Shown piece after piece: positions 10,381 to 23,102 of a stretch of 64,000 bases of DNA. The notes under the pieces are model-generated. The model was not told where the DNA came from. It saw nothing but the letters and a program-made list of their open reading frames with translations, and did not search any database. The DNA is from Posidonia oceanica (lineage: Eukaryota > Streptophyta > Magnoliopsida > Alismatales > Posidoniaceae): assembly GCA_037176725.1 (NCBI GenBank), contig JAZBRS010000054.1:13410001-13474000 (forward strand). The letters are read 5' to 3'. A program made the position numbers and the translations under genes. Each line of letters begins with the position of its first letter. Positions within the stretch are counted from its first letter, which is position 1.

Positions 10381-11093
10381 CTTCGTTTCTCACATCGTTT
10401 TGCGTATCGACTTCGTTTCTCGCATCGTTTTGCGTTCTTGCTTCGTTTCTCGCACCGTTTTGCGTGTTTTACGTTGTTTTCTCTTGCATGACGCCCGCAT
10501 TGCCTGTTTTCACCACTGTTTTGTTTTATCGCCTGCATTTGCATATAGGGCGGTGATGCTTACTGCCTGGAGTTCTCACGGGCCAGGTTTCGCCCGGTTC
10601 GGAACACAGACAGCGTTGCTGAGCGCTTAGATTGCACGTTTACTTTCCTGCATTGCATTCCCTCACTTAAAGCACACCCTTGAGCATTTAGATAGGCATT
10701 CATTGGCACTTAGGCATTCAAAGTCTGCATTTCCCTGCGTATGCGAGCGTAAGCCTAGAAAGACCGATTCTCGGGCGTGTCGGGAGTGCCTAACACCTTC
10801 CCCGCACGTAACAGGAATCCTTGCCCTCTCTCTTAGCCCGTAATGACCATACTGCCCTTATCCTAGGCACGAGTCACATCATTTGCATTCATTTGCATCT
10901 CATTTCTTCTGCATTGCCTTGCATTGCATCTTTTGCTTGGTTTTGCGTGATTATTCACGCATTTCCCCGGTTTTCCTTGTCTCCCGATCTAATAGACTTG
11001 GTGGCGACTCCGATTTTGTCTTATCTTCTTCTTTTCTTCCCCCTTTTCCTTTTTTAAAATGTTTTTGAGTTAAGTCTCCCTTCTCGGACATAG
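10381..11093 (+). repeat. Extra fragment of Ogre-like LTR tail
   Basis: Matches the last part of the 5.7-kb LTR (compare about 14880-15630 and 28020-28715): the end of the 30-bp array, then GGTGCCTAACACCTTCC-like text, then TTCTCGGACATAGCCG. At 11093/11094 it jumps to mid-LTR sequence (AGAAACACCCAACTG, compare 24288). The start of the LTR is absent. It looks like the scar of recombination between LTR copies plus a deletion. Confidence 0.8.
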
Positions 11094-13309
11094 CCGCCAG
11101 AAACACCCAACTGAAAATTTAACTAGAAGACCTAACAAAAAAAAGAAATTAATTAAAAGAACCCAACAAACAAAATTCAAAAGCAAACCCAAAAGACTTA
11201 AGCAAGAAAAGAGGACCAAAATCCAAAATACAAAACCAACTCTAATTAGTTTGAAACAAACTTTAAAAAAAATCCTAATTAACATCCCAGGTACTTAACA
11301 AGGAAAACATAATTAGAAAACAACTTAAAAGACTTAACAAATATTTAATCAAAATAAAAAACAAATCAAAATAAACAAAACTCTAAAAACCCTAATCAAA
11401 ACTAAAATCCCTTCAAACCTAATTAACTAATCGAAAACAATCATTAAAAAACTTAATCAAAGTTCCAACTTAAAACACAACCACTCTAAAAAAACCTTTC
11501 CTATTTCTATTGTATTTTATATTATTTTTTTTAATTTATTTCTCTCCTTTCTCTTCCTCCTTTCTTTCTTCCCTTCCTTTCTATTTTTCCTATTCTTTTT
11601 GGTCCAACCCACCGGCCCTTCCCTCCTTCCTTCTTCTTTTTTTTTTCTTTTTTTTTTCCACACAGGCCCGGCCCACGGCCGCTTCCACCCCTCTTCCCTT
11701 CTTCTTCTCCCGCCTCCCTCTAGTTTCTTTTCTTCCGTCTTTTTTCTGCTACAGCCAGCTTTTGCTGCCGACAGTACATCGCCAGACCTGACCGTCCTTG
11801 CACCTTGCATGCCTCCTGCTCAGGCCGGACCGACGTGCGCCGCCCTCTGCCCGTGCACCTGCCAAGCCTTCTGCCACGCCCTCTCCGAGCCATTAATGGC
11901 AACCAGAGATCCGGCAGTCGAAAACGATCAAAAGCCAGCAACCAGAGATCAGGAGGACACCCTAGACTGCCCAGATCATCACCTTCTTCCTTGCACTCCC
12001 CCAGCCTGAGAGAACCGAGAGACCTCTCCCCACTTCCTCTGAAAAAAACCAGAATTTCCTTCCCCTTGATCCCACTACAAACCAGACCCCAACACCTTCC
12101 AAAATCACTCCCAATTCGCTCCCCAATCTCACCCAAACCTCCAGCATTCTTTCCCTTCATCCCGCAGTCGAAACCAGTCCAGAAATCGCCCGAAACCACC
12201 TGAAACCGAAACAGAGACCCAACTCCCTCCACTCCAGAATTCCCCGCACCATAGCCCACCAGATCATCCCAAACTCCACCCCGTAACTCGCCAGAACACC
12301 ACCTTCCTAACCCCCCTGACCATTAGCCTTCACTCTCCCTACAACACCAACCAACCACAACAAACACCTTCTCCTCTTTCTGATCCGAAATTAAGCCACC
12401 TGCAAACTCCCTCTCCAGCACCCCTCAGACCAACCTAAGCATCCCTACACGCTCACCAAGCATCCAGAAGACCACCGGAGCCTTCCACTCAGCTCGAGGA
12501 GCAACAGAATCCTCCCCCCATCTCCGATCATCTTCTGTGAACCCACAGAAGTCAAGTCCTGCTCCAGCCTACGAAGCTCGGTTCCAAAGATCTAGCGAGC
12601 TCCGGAAGACTCCACTGAGTCGATCGCAGCACCTGCGAGCCGTCGACAGCACCTGCAGCGACCAGACAATCACCGTCGGCAAGTTCTGAAGCACCGGACA
12701 TCGGGGGAGCACTTCAGCCCACGAAAAGGTACCATTCTCCTCTTGTAGTCTAGTTCTTCTCTTCTCGTGCTTTCCCGTCCGTTAGAATGCTGTTTCCTCC
12801 CCTTTTCCGTCGAGTCGTTGCCGCCGTCGTCTCGTCTTCTCCGGCGAGCTCCGTGACTGGAACCGTCGCTCCAGCAGCAAAACTCACATCCGGTCGTCGC
12901 CCGAGGACCACACGGACCCCAGGATCACCCCGGTGGCCTCCGAACGCCGTGGCGACGCTCCGATCACCTTCCCTGCCTTCGAGCAGGTCTGCAGACCTCC
13001 GGCGCTTTCTCCGGCCTGCTCCAAACAGCATCAAGCCGCGCCGACGCCGTCCGGACCTCCACCGAGCTTCGGAGACCACCCTCGGCCGTTCTGTGCCTCT
13101 CCAGCGCTCCGTTTCAGCCCCCTCCGGCCACTGTCAGCACCGTGCTACAGTGGCTCCTTCTTCCTCCAGTCACTGTGCCTTTATTTTTCTTAACTTTGCT
13201 TTTTTTGCCATGTATTGCATTTTTGCCTCGCATTTTTGTTTTATTGCATTCTGGTCCTGCCCTTGTTCAAAATCCATTTAATTTCGTATGTCAATCTTAT
13301 AAAATTGCA

Positions 13310-14000
13310 TGAAAAATCCAAAAAATCAGTTAATTGCATGTTAGTCCTTCAATAGTTAATATGATTTAAATGCACATATTTTACCTTGATGTATTGCATT
13401 TCTAGTCCTTGTTAGTTTCTGATTTGCAACTTAATCCTCTAATTTGTTAACTTATGTTTTATTTACCTATTTTTTCTTACTACATTGCATTGTCTTCCCT
13501 CACAGTATCTGAAAATTGCATATAGGTCCTTCAACATGCATTTAAATGCATAGTTTGCTTATAAAATTGCATTTTTGACCCTACATGATTTAAAAAATTA
13601 CATATAGGTCCTCTGTTGGTCATTTAAATGCATATTTTGCTTATAAAATTGCACTTCTTGCACTGCGTGACTCGAAAATTGCATATAGGTCCTCTGAATG
13701 CTCACAGTATGTATTTAATTGCATAGTCTACTTATAAAATTGCATTTTTCGCCCCCGCATGTTTGAAAAATTGCATATAGGCCCTTGTTTGCACTCCAGA
13801 CTACTCAGACCCCTGTTTTGCTGGAAAATTTGCATTTTAAACCCTGTTGATTTCAAAATTGCATGTCGACTTACCATTCAATTTCAAAACCTGTCCTGAT
13901 GCATAGCCACCCAGAAACTTTGCATTCTGAACCCTGCACTCTGTAAAATTGCATTCAAACCCCCATCTTTTTCAAAATTGCATGTGAGTCCCCTTTTTTC
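13310..14000. repeat. Degenerate repeats in the Ogre-like LTR (5' copy)
   Basis: Recurring AAAATTGCATATAGGTCCT and TTATAAAATTGCATTTTTG phrases at roughly 60-100 bp spacing. The same block is at 26390-27080 in the 3' LTR. AT-rich and noncoding. Confidence 0.65.
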
Positions 14001-14369
14001 TGAAAAGTCATCCCTAAGTCTCTTCTTGCATTCCGCACGCATTGCATCCTTGCATCCGGCATCCTTTGCACATGCTCAGGCATTTTTAGCTCCCGTTTAC
14101 ACGGGAGGACCTGTTTTGCACACCCCTTAGGCCCCCTTTTACACTTAGATCTTATCTTCTGCCCTATTCTGGCCCCCTGCCTTGAAGCCTGGATATCTTC
14201 GGATCCGGCCGTCGGATCTTCAAAACTAAGCAGCCAGGACGACCCCGGCGGAGCGTTCTTCAGCATGGACCAATCAGATTCCAGATCAGGCCTCAGATTT
14301 CCAAGGTAAGCCCTCCTGAACTTCGGCAGCATTGTTTGCATATCATTCGCATTGCATGGCTTTTGCGCG

Positions 14370-14960
14370 CTTCTTTTCGCTTTGTTTCTCGCACCGTTTT
14401 GCGTGCCGCTTTGTTTTCTCGCACCATTTTGCTTGCCGCCTTGTTTTCTCGCACCATTTTGCGCGCCGCCTTGTCTTCTTGCACCGTTTTGCATGCCGCT
14501 CTGTTGTCTCGCACCGTTTTGCGTGCCGCTTTGTTTTCTCGCACCATTTTGCGTGCTGTTTCGTTTTCTTGCACCGTTTTGCATGCTGCTCTGTTTTCAC
14601 GCACCGTTTTACATGCCGCTTTGTTTTCTCACACCGTTTTGCGTGCTGTTCCGCTTTCTTGCACCATTTTGAGTGCCGCCATGTTTTCTTGCACCGTTTT
14701 GCGTGCCGCTTCGTTTTTTGGCATCGTTTTGCATGCCTCGCCTGTTTCTTACACCGTTTCGTGTGCCGGCTCTGTTTCTTGCGCCGCTTTACGTGTCTCG
14801 CTTGTTTCTTGCACCGTTCTGCATGCTGACTTTGTTCTTCGCACTGTTTTATGCTCTTGCTTCGTTTCTCGCATCGTTTTGCGTGTATACTTCGTTTCTC
14901 GCATCGTTTTGCGTTCTTGCTTCGTTTCTCGCACCGTTTTGCGTGTTTTGTGTTGTTTTC
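14370..14960. repeat. 30-bp tandem array in the Ogre-like 5' LTR
   Basis: About 19 units of a TTTTCTCGCACCATTTTGCG + TGCCGCCTTG type. Because 30 is divisible by three, long open frames arise on both strands (Cys/Phe/Arg-rich); these are repeat artefacts. Counterpart at 27460-28090. Confidence 0.9.
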
Positions 14961-15707
14961 TCTTGCATGACACCCGCATTGCCTGTTTTCACCACCGTTT
15001 TGCGTTGTTTTCTCTTGCATGACGCCTGCATTGCCTGTTTTCACCACTGTTTTGTTTTATCGCCTGCATTTGCATATAGGGCGGTGATGCTTACTGCCTG
15101 GAGTTCTCACGGGCCAGGTTTCGCCCGATTCGGAACACAGACAACGTTGCAGAGCGCTTAGATTGCACGTTTACTTTCTTGCATTGCATTCCCTCACTTA
15201 GAGCACACCCTTGAGCATTTAGATAGGCATTCATTGGCACTTAGGCATTCAAAGTCTGCATTTCCCTGCGTATGCGAGCGTAAGCCTAGAAAGACCGATT
15301 CTCGGGCGTGTCAGGGGTGCCTAACACCTTCCCCGCACGTAACAGGAGTCCTTGCCCTCTCTCTTGGCCCGTAATGACCATACTGCCCTTATCCTAGGCA
15401 CGAGTCACATCATTTGCATTCATTTGCATCTCATTTCTTCTACATTGCCTTTCATTGCATCTTTTGCTTGGTTTTGCGTGATTATTCACGCATTTCCCCC
15501 GTTTTCCTTGTCTTGCGATCTATTAGGCTTGGTGGCGACTCAGATTTTGTCTTATCTTCTTCTTTTCTTCCCCCTTTTCCTTTTTTAAAATGTTTTCGAG
15601 TTAAGTCTTCCTTCTCGGACATAGCCGCTAACAGTGAGCCTGATCTGATCGGTGCACACGAGCTTTGGCAATGTGCATGGACGATCTGAACACCGGGATT
15701 ACTACAG

Positions 15708-15726
15708 TGGTGACTCCGCTGGGGAT
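15708..15726 (+). other. Primer binding site of the Ogre-like element
   Basis: TGGTGACTCCGCTGGGGAT begins two bases after the LTR end. TGG pairs with the tRNA 3' CCA, and the site resembles the tRNA-Arg-type primer sites described for Ogre elements. A near copy, TGGCGACTCTGCTGGGGAT, occurs about 182 bp downstream. Confidence 0.75.
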
Positions 15727-17190
15727 ACTTGGCTCCGGCTTTCGCCTTCGCTTTCGCTCACTTGGGATTTGCATTCTTTGTTTGCCTTGGTGCCCTTTGC
15801 CTTGCTTTTGCTTGCCTGTCTGCTTTGTGCCCTTTGCCTTGCTTTTACTTGCTTGCTTGCCTGTCTGCTTTGCCCAGCGAAGTCGACAGTGGCGACTCTG
15901 CTGGGGATGTCTGACTCCAACTTTCATTTTGGCTTTGGCTCGCTCGCATTCTGCTTGAGATTTGCCTTCTTTGTTTGCCTTTGTGTTTCCCTTGCCTGTT
16001 TTGCTCGTTTTCCTGTGCAAACTCCTGGCAAGTTGCCCGTGGCTACTCAGCTTTGGTTTTGCACCCCTTTCGCCTCGATTTGCGCTCCGTTTTGCTCTAC
16101 TTTGCCTTGGTTGCTTGTTTGTTCGTTTATTTCCTTGCATCTGCTCTTGTTTGCCTTTTAGCTTGCCTGTTCTACTTCCTTTAGCCCTTTTATTTATTAT
16201 TGCTTTATTTCCTGCATAATGCATGTCTACATACTTGTTTGGCAACGATACATGCTTTTTGAGTGATGAATGCTTTCTTTTACACACTTGCTATGCCACT
16301 GCGCACGCACATGCCCTGTATACATGCCTTTTGTTCTGATAAGTGCTCTTCCTTTCACTATTATGTCCACGAACACTTGCACAAGCCATGCGTTTGCCTT
16401 TTGCTTTGTTGTGTGATTGATTGCATGCCATGTTTGTCTGTCTCTTTCCCCTTTGCATATGCCATGCCTAGGATAGTAGAAACACGTTTGCTCTCTCTTT
16501 TTGCTTAATCTAAAAGCTACGATAAAGCTAAGCAATAACTTCTAAGCACAACTAGAGCCAATAACTTGCAATTTTCCCCCTTTCTAGTTAATAAAATGTA
16601 AGTAAAAGACTCTAAAGCATTTTGCATGATTGATTCATCTTAGAAAGCATGCATTCTCTCTTCTGAGTCCACCCACGGTCGGCGAAGGATGGTCCCGACC
16701 CCTTGTTCCACTGCTTTTGGCATGGCACAAGTCAGTCGGTCTGTCCCCCCTTGTCCAGGGGTCGTGTCGATGTTAGTGGAGGGTAACGCCCATGCTTCGG
16801 CAGGGTCGAGGCCACCAACGCACCACCCTGTTATTACCTGAGCTTTGGGCCAGGAGTTAGACAGGGGACCTGCTTTTTTCTGACCTGGAGTCTATCTAAA
16901 CTCACTACCCTTGAGTGCGTCCTAGTAGGTCATCTACTCAGGACTCACATGGTGAGAGAGCGCATTTTTAGGGCATTCATTTGCATGTGTGCCATTCATG
17001 CCACCCCTAATAACTCTTTATCGCATACAACCTCTAACATCTTTACTCTTTTGCAGGTACGTGCGGGATCCGCTGCCCGAACTCTGAGCGTCCTTCCTCT
17101 GAGCTACTTGTCGCTTCCGGCAGTAGTTTTCCTTAGACTTTACTTCTTTCTCTCTCGTCGCAGCTTCCGCTCACTTAGACTCAGCCAGCA
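15727..17190 (+). other. Leader of the Ogre-like element
   Basis: T/C-rich text with many TTTGCCTTGC-like words; the first ~180 bp is a partial duplication that repeats the primer site. From 16640 to 17060 it is less biased (for example GGTCGGCGAAGGATGGTCCC). Open frames here are short. Ogre elements can carry an extra gene before gag; I see none that is convincing. Confidence 0.5.
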
Positions 17191-19299
17191 ATGGCCCAGT
17201 CTGTCGGTGGGCTCCACTTTACCGCTGATTCGGAGGGGTTTACCACTTAGGTCTCTCCGGATTTCACTTCTGTTCGCTCTGTGCCCTCTATGACACCAGG
17301 ATTCCATCCCTACGCGTCTAGGGCACTCCCTTCTGCTGCGGGTCTTTGGCAAACTTGCGCCACTCCGGATCCGGTCGTCGAATCTGTCTCGAGGACCGCA
17401 TCCCGCGTTTCGGAGGCGCCTCTGACCCCTTCGTCCTGGGGATATGTCGTTCCCGACATCCCTTCTACTGCGACGACCTTTGCTTTAGGTTCTCAATCTC
17501 TTGAGTCTGCCTCCCGACCGGTCCTGCAATTCAGTGTTCCCACTCACAGGTCCCCTGAAGTGCGGTACCAGCACCTGATGGACACTATCCAGCGGCTGCA
17601 GGGTATGGCTCTATCTGTTTGACCCTCTTGTATTCCTGTTGCCCCTGAGGTTCCTCTGCGGCCTGCTGTTGCACACACTGCACTCCCGCCTAGACCATCG
17701 CCCCAGCTATACACTGCTCCAGCGATGGGGGCGCGGCATCTATCTCCTGCTTCTGCACAACACTATGCACTACATACAACTCCCTTTCCTGGTGATCAGT
17801 CTTTTGGGCTGGTTGGAGCACAGTATCCCACTGGTTCGCTGCCCAGCATCGCGCCTGTGCATCAACTGTTGCCCCAACAATCTGTACCTCGCACCGCACA
17901 GCATGTTACCTACCCATCCCCCTTGCATCAAGTTCAGAACCCAGCATACTTTCCTACCTACACTGCACGCACGCACGGATACGCCGGCCATCCCGTTGCT
18001 CCACCAGGCGACGTGATGGTGGATCCAGAGGAGCACTTAGGTGCGACCCACTCGGCGTATGTGGTTCCAGTCCCTGCTGCACCATCCCCTACGGTAGCTA
18101 ATCCAGACCCCATCAATGACAGGATGGACGTTCAGGAGAAAGCACTACGTCTAGTGCAGGCCAAGGACCACCAGTCTTACCAGTTTCGCGACCTCTGTCT
18201 CTTTCCCGAGGCCGCACTCGCTTCGAAGTTCTGTATCCCAGTCTTCGATAAATACAATGGTAAAGGCTGTCCTATTTCGCATCTGAAGGCATACTACGGG
18301 GACCTTGCTCAGCTTCAGGCTGATGAAAGGCTCCTTATCCGCCTATTTCAGAAGAGTTTGACCGGCCCCGCGCTCAAGTGGTTCACTTCCCGTGACATGG
18401 CAGTGGTTCGAACTTAGATCGATCTTTCTCAGGCCTTCCTTGAGCTGTATGCTTTCAACCTCGACCTAATCCCCAGGTGGGAGGATCTTGTCGCCATCCA
18501 GCAGAGACCCCAAGAGCCATTCGGGGAGTATGTCGGTCGTTGGCGCTCCTTAGCCGCCCAAGTCAAAGATAAACCCTCCGAGGAGGATTCTATCGAGATG
18601 ATCGTTAAAGGGGCGCTGCCAGCGATTGGGACTCTGCTTTGCATTCAGCACATCACTAGTCACGCATTGCTGATTAGGGCTGGTGTCTGCGTGGAAAGCT
18701 CGCTGCGAAGTGGGTATTTCCCCACACGTTCTGCATTGGCTAGGCAGGCCAACACCTCATGCAATCGCCACAGCAACAACAACAACAGCTCCACTCCTGA
18801 CCGCTCCGAACAGCTCTCGGAGTTATGTGTTGATCTTCCCGAACAGCTCTCCGAGTTACGCTCCTGCATCACGTCGCACCCGCTCGGCAAGGGCTCCATC
18901 CAGGGCAAAGACGACCTCATCGGGCTGAGTGTGATTACACGCCTCTCCCCGAACCACTGAGCGTCATCTTCCCTCAAATTGAGTCGCTCCTGAGGCTCCC
19001 AGCTGTCCGTCCGTCACCAAATCCCCCTCCATGGTGGCATGATACGGAGGCATGATACGGATCAATTCTGCAGTTTCCATTGGGCCACCGGGCACTCAAC
19101 GGACAACTGCCTCACTCTCTGGGATGCCGTTCAACGCCTAATCGACCGCAGGATCAACAGCGTTGGCAAGCAAGGGCCTGCACATACACATACACCTGCA
19201 CTTGCACTTCCACGTCCTAGTGTAGCCGACCCTTCCTCTTCCGAGCCTGCAGGCTACGCAGCTGCCGGAACCTCGGGGGGTTGCCTCAATCTTCTCTGA
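17191..19299 (+). pseudogene. gag of the Ogre-like element
   Basis: One frame runs from the ATG at 17191 (MAQSVGG) to 19299 with three or more stops (about 17248, 17620 and 18415). The central part is a retrotransposon Gag domain of Tat/Ogre type: FDKYNGKGCPISHLKAYYGD, ERLLIRLFQKSLTGPALKWF, and after the stop at 18415 FNLDLIPRWEDL and RWRSLAAQVKDKPSEEDSIE. Near 19060-19130 a short Cys/His motif (CSFHWATGHSTDNC) matches the small zinc-binding end of such Gag proteins. The 18700-18960 part is scrambled. No protease follows. It would form the particle shell; this copy is dead. Confidence 0.85.
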
Positions 19300-21354
19300 A
19301 TCCCACTCTGCTCCGATGGACCCTTCTGATCCCATCGGCGCAATCCCCTTCTTCCGTCCTCCCTATCTCGTCCGAGGGACGCTCAGAGATGCAACGGCAG
19401 CGTCGACAGCAGGACCAGGCGCAGCGTCATCTAGGTAATTTCTTCTCCAACTTTTGCAACACCAGTGCTCCCCACACTGCCAACAGTGGACCCCGCCGAC
19501 AACATCAGCAGCGTAGGAGCGAACCCAGCGCCTCCCTCCCGAGGTTGCTGACAGGTAAGCCCTTCTAACCTCTCTTTTGTTTTCTGCATTGTCTTTTCTT
19601 TTCTTTTCGTTTTATTTTTGCGGTTTTTTTCGCCTTACCTGAAAATCATAAAAAGCATAAAATCAACAAAACTCATTAAAAACATGCATTCCCTTCTGCT
19701 TCTTGCATTCATCTCATCATTAGGGCTGGCAACCCTAACTGCTCGGCGATAGGTCCGTTAACCTGTCATCCACGGGCTGATATCCCTAACTATTCGGCGA
19801 TTGGTCCGTTAACCTATCACTCTGCATGTTTTGCTGCACACTTCTGCCACTCTCTGCACATATCATCTCATTTATCACTCTGCACATTCACGCCATCCTG
19901 CACATATTTATCACTCTGCACGTTCATCTTGCACATATCTGTCATCATCCATATCACCATCTACACATTCATGCCATTTCTTGCATCCTATAAAGCACAA
20001 AAACGCCAAAAAAATCAAGAAAATCAAAAAACGCAAAAATATTTTCTCGCATTGTTGTTGGTTTTCCCTTTCATGTTTTCTTAAACCTAAAAAAAAACCA
20101 TAAAAAATACAAAACCGATGCAAAAACCTAAAAACATGCTTGTCCCTTCCCTTCTAAAAAATACAAAACCCATAAACATTTGTATAATCAGAAACCTGGC
20201 TATGGACAAGCAAGCAGCGCCTGGAGGATGTTAAGCAGTGACAATCTCAGGCAGAACTCACCCGAACAGTGCCATCTCATGCATGTGGCTACAGAGTGAG
20301 ATTGAGAGCAGAATAGAGCATCTCGCTAAGTTTCAGAACACTACAAGTGAGATCCACCTTATCAAGAGAGTCCACCGAACAAGGAGAGGACCGAAGCAGA
20401 GCGGAGCATAGCTAGAGGCTGCAAGCACACATTGCAGAGGCTGAGGGTGTACGCGGATCAGCCGAACTCTTAATGCCTCATCAGGGACCGCTACCCCAAG
20501 AGGGCGAGGACATGCATATCCCAAAAGAATAGAGATCATGTGAGCTAAAGAATATGATAACCTGATATGCATGCTGAGCACAAATGAAAAATGAAGAAAG
20601 AAGTTGAAGAAAGAAGGCGCTCATGAGAGGAGTGATTCGGACGAGCGTCAAAGCCACCTCAGTTATCAACATCAAACGCCATACTGGCAACTGCGCAAGA
20701 CATCATATCTGGAGGACCTGGCCCCACCCTCCGAGCGCAGCAGCACACTCCAACCCCTGTGCAAACAACACATATTTCCAAGAAGGCTAGATGCAGATCC
20801 AATCACTCATGAGGGGAAAAGAAACATCATCTTGTGAGCGTCAAAAGCGGTAGTCGGTCCTCGAGGAATTAAGATGGAGGTTGTGGAGGTGCATCCAACG
20901 TTTCTGCTACTTACCTGCAGCCAATGGCTATTCTCTGCGAAGCCAAAGCCTCATCTTGAGCCAAGAGAGAGAAAGAGAGCCACCGACCACAGCTCGGCAT
21001 GGCGTTGCTCGAGGATCGAGTCTCCTGAGTTAGGAAATGCAGAAGCACCCTTTTAGCGCAGTTGCTTTTGAGTCCAAAGCCACCAAAAAATGCATGCTGT
21101 AATAACTTACCTTCTCTTCACCCTGTTTTCGAAAATCGGAGCCAAGGATGAGCACTCTTTGCCTGACCTCGCTCAGAGGCTCTGCGTTTTTCAAAGTGTT
21201 GCCGCCCACCGCATTGGGTAGGTCCTGGATGAACGACATGTCCCTCGTTTGTTACCTCGTGACGCTACGAAGCATGCCCGCGCTAAGACCATTGCACACC
21301 CACCACGGGGGGTTTCCTGTTTTCTATGTATCCATTCGCATCCCTCATTCTTTG

Positions 21355-22070
21355 CATTCGGGCTGGCACCCCTAACTGCTCGGCGATGGGTTTGTCAACC
21401 TATCATCCATCCGCTCGTTCATCCACCCTTGCATTCTGGTGCCAGGGGCGCTTTGGCTGTCTCCTGGTATCATCCTGATACCATGGGCATCTTTTTGGCT
21501 ACCCTGTGGTATCGTCCCCCTCGCCCGATCGGGTTGGCAGTCCTAAACTGCTCGGTGATGGGTCCATCAACCTATCACCTCGCATTCTTTGTTCCATTGC
21601 ATTCCCCACGCCGTCAAATCCTGCTACCAGACATCCCCAGCCTATCACTCATTCGGGCTGGCACCCCTAACTGCCCAGCGATAGGTTCGTCAACCTACCA
21701 TCCATTCATCTATCCATCCTCGCATTTCGGTGGCAGGAGCACCTCGGCTGTCCCCTGGCATCATCCTGATACCAGGGGCATCTTTTTTGCTGCCCCTTGG
21801 CATCCCACTTCCATCTACATTGGGCTGACATCCCCAACTGTCGCAGGAGCGTCTCTGGACATCTGCCGCACCTTCGGGTTTGGTATCCCGCCCCCTTTCC
21901 ACCCTCATTCGGGCTGATAGCCCTAAAATATCCGATGATGAGTCCGTTAACTCCTCGTTCGGGCTGATAGCCCTAAACTATCCGGTGGTGAGTCCGTCAA
22001 CTCTTCAGAGGGCCGATACCCCCTAACTATCCGGCGATAAGTCCGTTAACTTATCACCCCTTTCATCATA
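21355..22070. repeat. Cluster of CTAACT...GGCGAT...GTTAAC repeats
   Basis: Six or more degenerate units pair CCCTAACTGCTCGGCGAT or CCCTAAACTATCCGGTG with GGTCCGTTAACCTATCA- or GAGTCCGTCAACTC-like halves, 50-300 bp apart. Two more units lie at 19725-19830. The CCTAACT and GTTAACCTA parts are partly complementary, so each unit could form a small stem. Confidence 0.6.
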
Positions 22071-22099
22071 GTTTAATAGCATTGTGTGGCATGGCATCA

Positions 22100-22530
22100 G
22101 CACCGCATCATCGCACGGGCATGGCGTGCTTAGGATTCGAACCCTTGGCTCGTGTATTGCCTAAGGTATCATCCTCGGCACCCGCAAGACTTTCGCAGCT
22201 TGCCGGCTTTGGATGATACTCGCAGTAGTGCACGGCCTTGGGATCGTTTTTTCAGCTTCACATGCCTAGCGCTCCACCGTTTATACACTGCAGTCCACTG
22301 CATAACATTAGCATTTCATTGCAAGACATCATATAGCTTCCTTGTGTCCTCTGTAGAGTCAGTCCTAGTACTGCATTCCATCATTGCACGGACATGGCTT
22401 GCTTAGGATTCGAACCCCTGGCTCGCGTATTGCCTAAGGTATCATCCTCGGCACCCGCAAGACTCTCGTAGCTTGCCGGCTTTGGATGATACTCGCAGTA
22501 GTATGCAGCCTTGGGATCGTTTTCCCGGTT
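22100..22530. repeat. Direct repeat with a TAGGATTCGAACCC phrase
   Basis: Two copies, about 22100-22270 and 22380-22540, share GCTTAGGATTCGAACCC, then GGCTCGNGTATTGCCTAAGG and a GATGATACTCGCAGTAGT end. The complement of the first phrase resembles an RNA polymerase III B box (GGTTCGAATCC), but no clear A box or cloverleaf was found. Confidence 0.6.
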
Positions 22531-23102
22531 CCGTATGCCCGGTGCTCCACTGTTTATACCCTGCATTCTACTGCATAACATTGCATAACATTGCACCCTT
22601 ATTGCGCTGCTACTCCTCTGTGGTCCTTACACTAACCTCCGCATTCCGCTTTCTCGGGCATTGCGTGCCCACCATCGCATGCACACCCACAGCATCTTTA
22701 CATTCAGCCCTTTTACTTTCAGCACTCGCATCGCCTATGCCTACAGCAGAAGCTTGGCAAACGGCACCGCCGCGCTAGAGCTACACACCGCTCAGTGCAC
22801 CCCCTCGTCCAGCTCTCCCGAAGTATTGTCAGACGATCCTGCATTGCATTCTCCACCTTTTCCGCATGCATGCATCACCCGCCTTTCCCCTAGACGAGTA
22901 TAGCGCAATGGGCATTAGCATATGCATCACATTTGCATTAGCGTAAGCATTACAACTACATTCATTCGCATTCGGCGACGAGTCATGAATTTCGATGCAT
23001 CCACCGAATAAGTGACTCACGTCTACAACAACATTTGGCTCTCTCCAGTCAAATGGGGTGTCTTGTCAACCCTGAGCAGCGGCCTCGGTCCCCTTGACCT
23101 CG

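Larger units (their letters stand above)
11094..15706 (+). repeat. 5' LTR of the Ogre-like element (lacks its first ~1.17 kb)
   Basis: Aligns with 24286-28796 and ends ...GGATTACTACA directly before the primer site. In order: A-rich stretch (to 11510), pyrimidine-rich stretch (to 11760), a GC-rich block resembling exonic sequence (11760-13190), degenerate TTGCATATAGGTCCT repeats (13310-14000), a 30-bp array (14370-14960) and a conserved end with TGCCTAACACCTTCCCC. Against the 3' LTR it has about 90 extra bp near 12945-13035 and 20 extra bp near 12640, both bounded by short direct repeats. I found no convincing gene; frames open on both strands are compositional. Confidence 0.85.
19300..23102 (+). 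other. Noncoding region of the Ogre-like element where pol would lie
   Basis: No pol motifs in any frame. The region holds degenerate repeats of the phrase 'gggctg(g)ca/at-ccctaact-gctcggcgat-(a/g)ggtccgttaac' (about 19720-19830 and 21355-22070) and a direct repeat at 22100-22530. A+T-rich text around 19970-20180 and an 'ag'-rich stretch around 20200-20700 have no visible function. Pol was lost or replaced. Confidence 0.6.

Noticed and set aside
11510..12260. Possible host gene in the Ogre-like LTR
   Set aside because: Frames are low-complexity, differ between the two LTRs and have no recognisable domain or splice pattern.
14332..15161. Cys/Phe/Arg-rich frames of 160-270 codons on both strands (also 27264-28251)
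   Set aside because: They come from the 30-bp tandem array, whose length is a multiple of three; all frames stay open and no domain is visible.
22130..22430. tRNA gene on the minus strand
   Set aside because: Only a B-box-like phrase; no A box, acceptor stem or anticodon arm could be placed.
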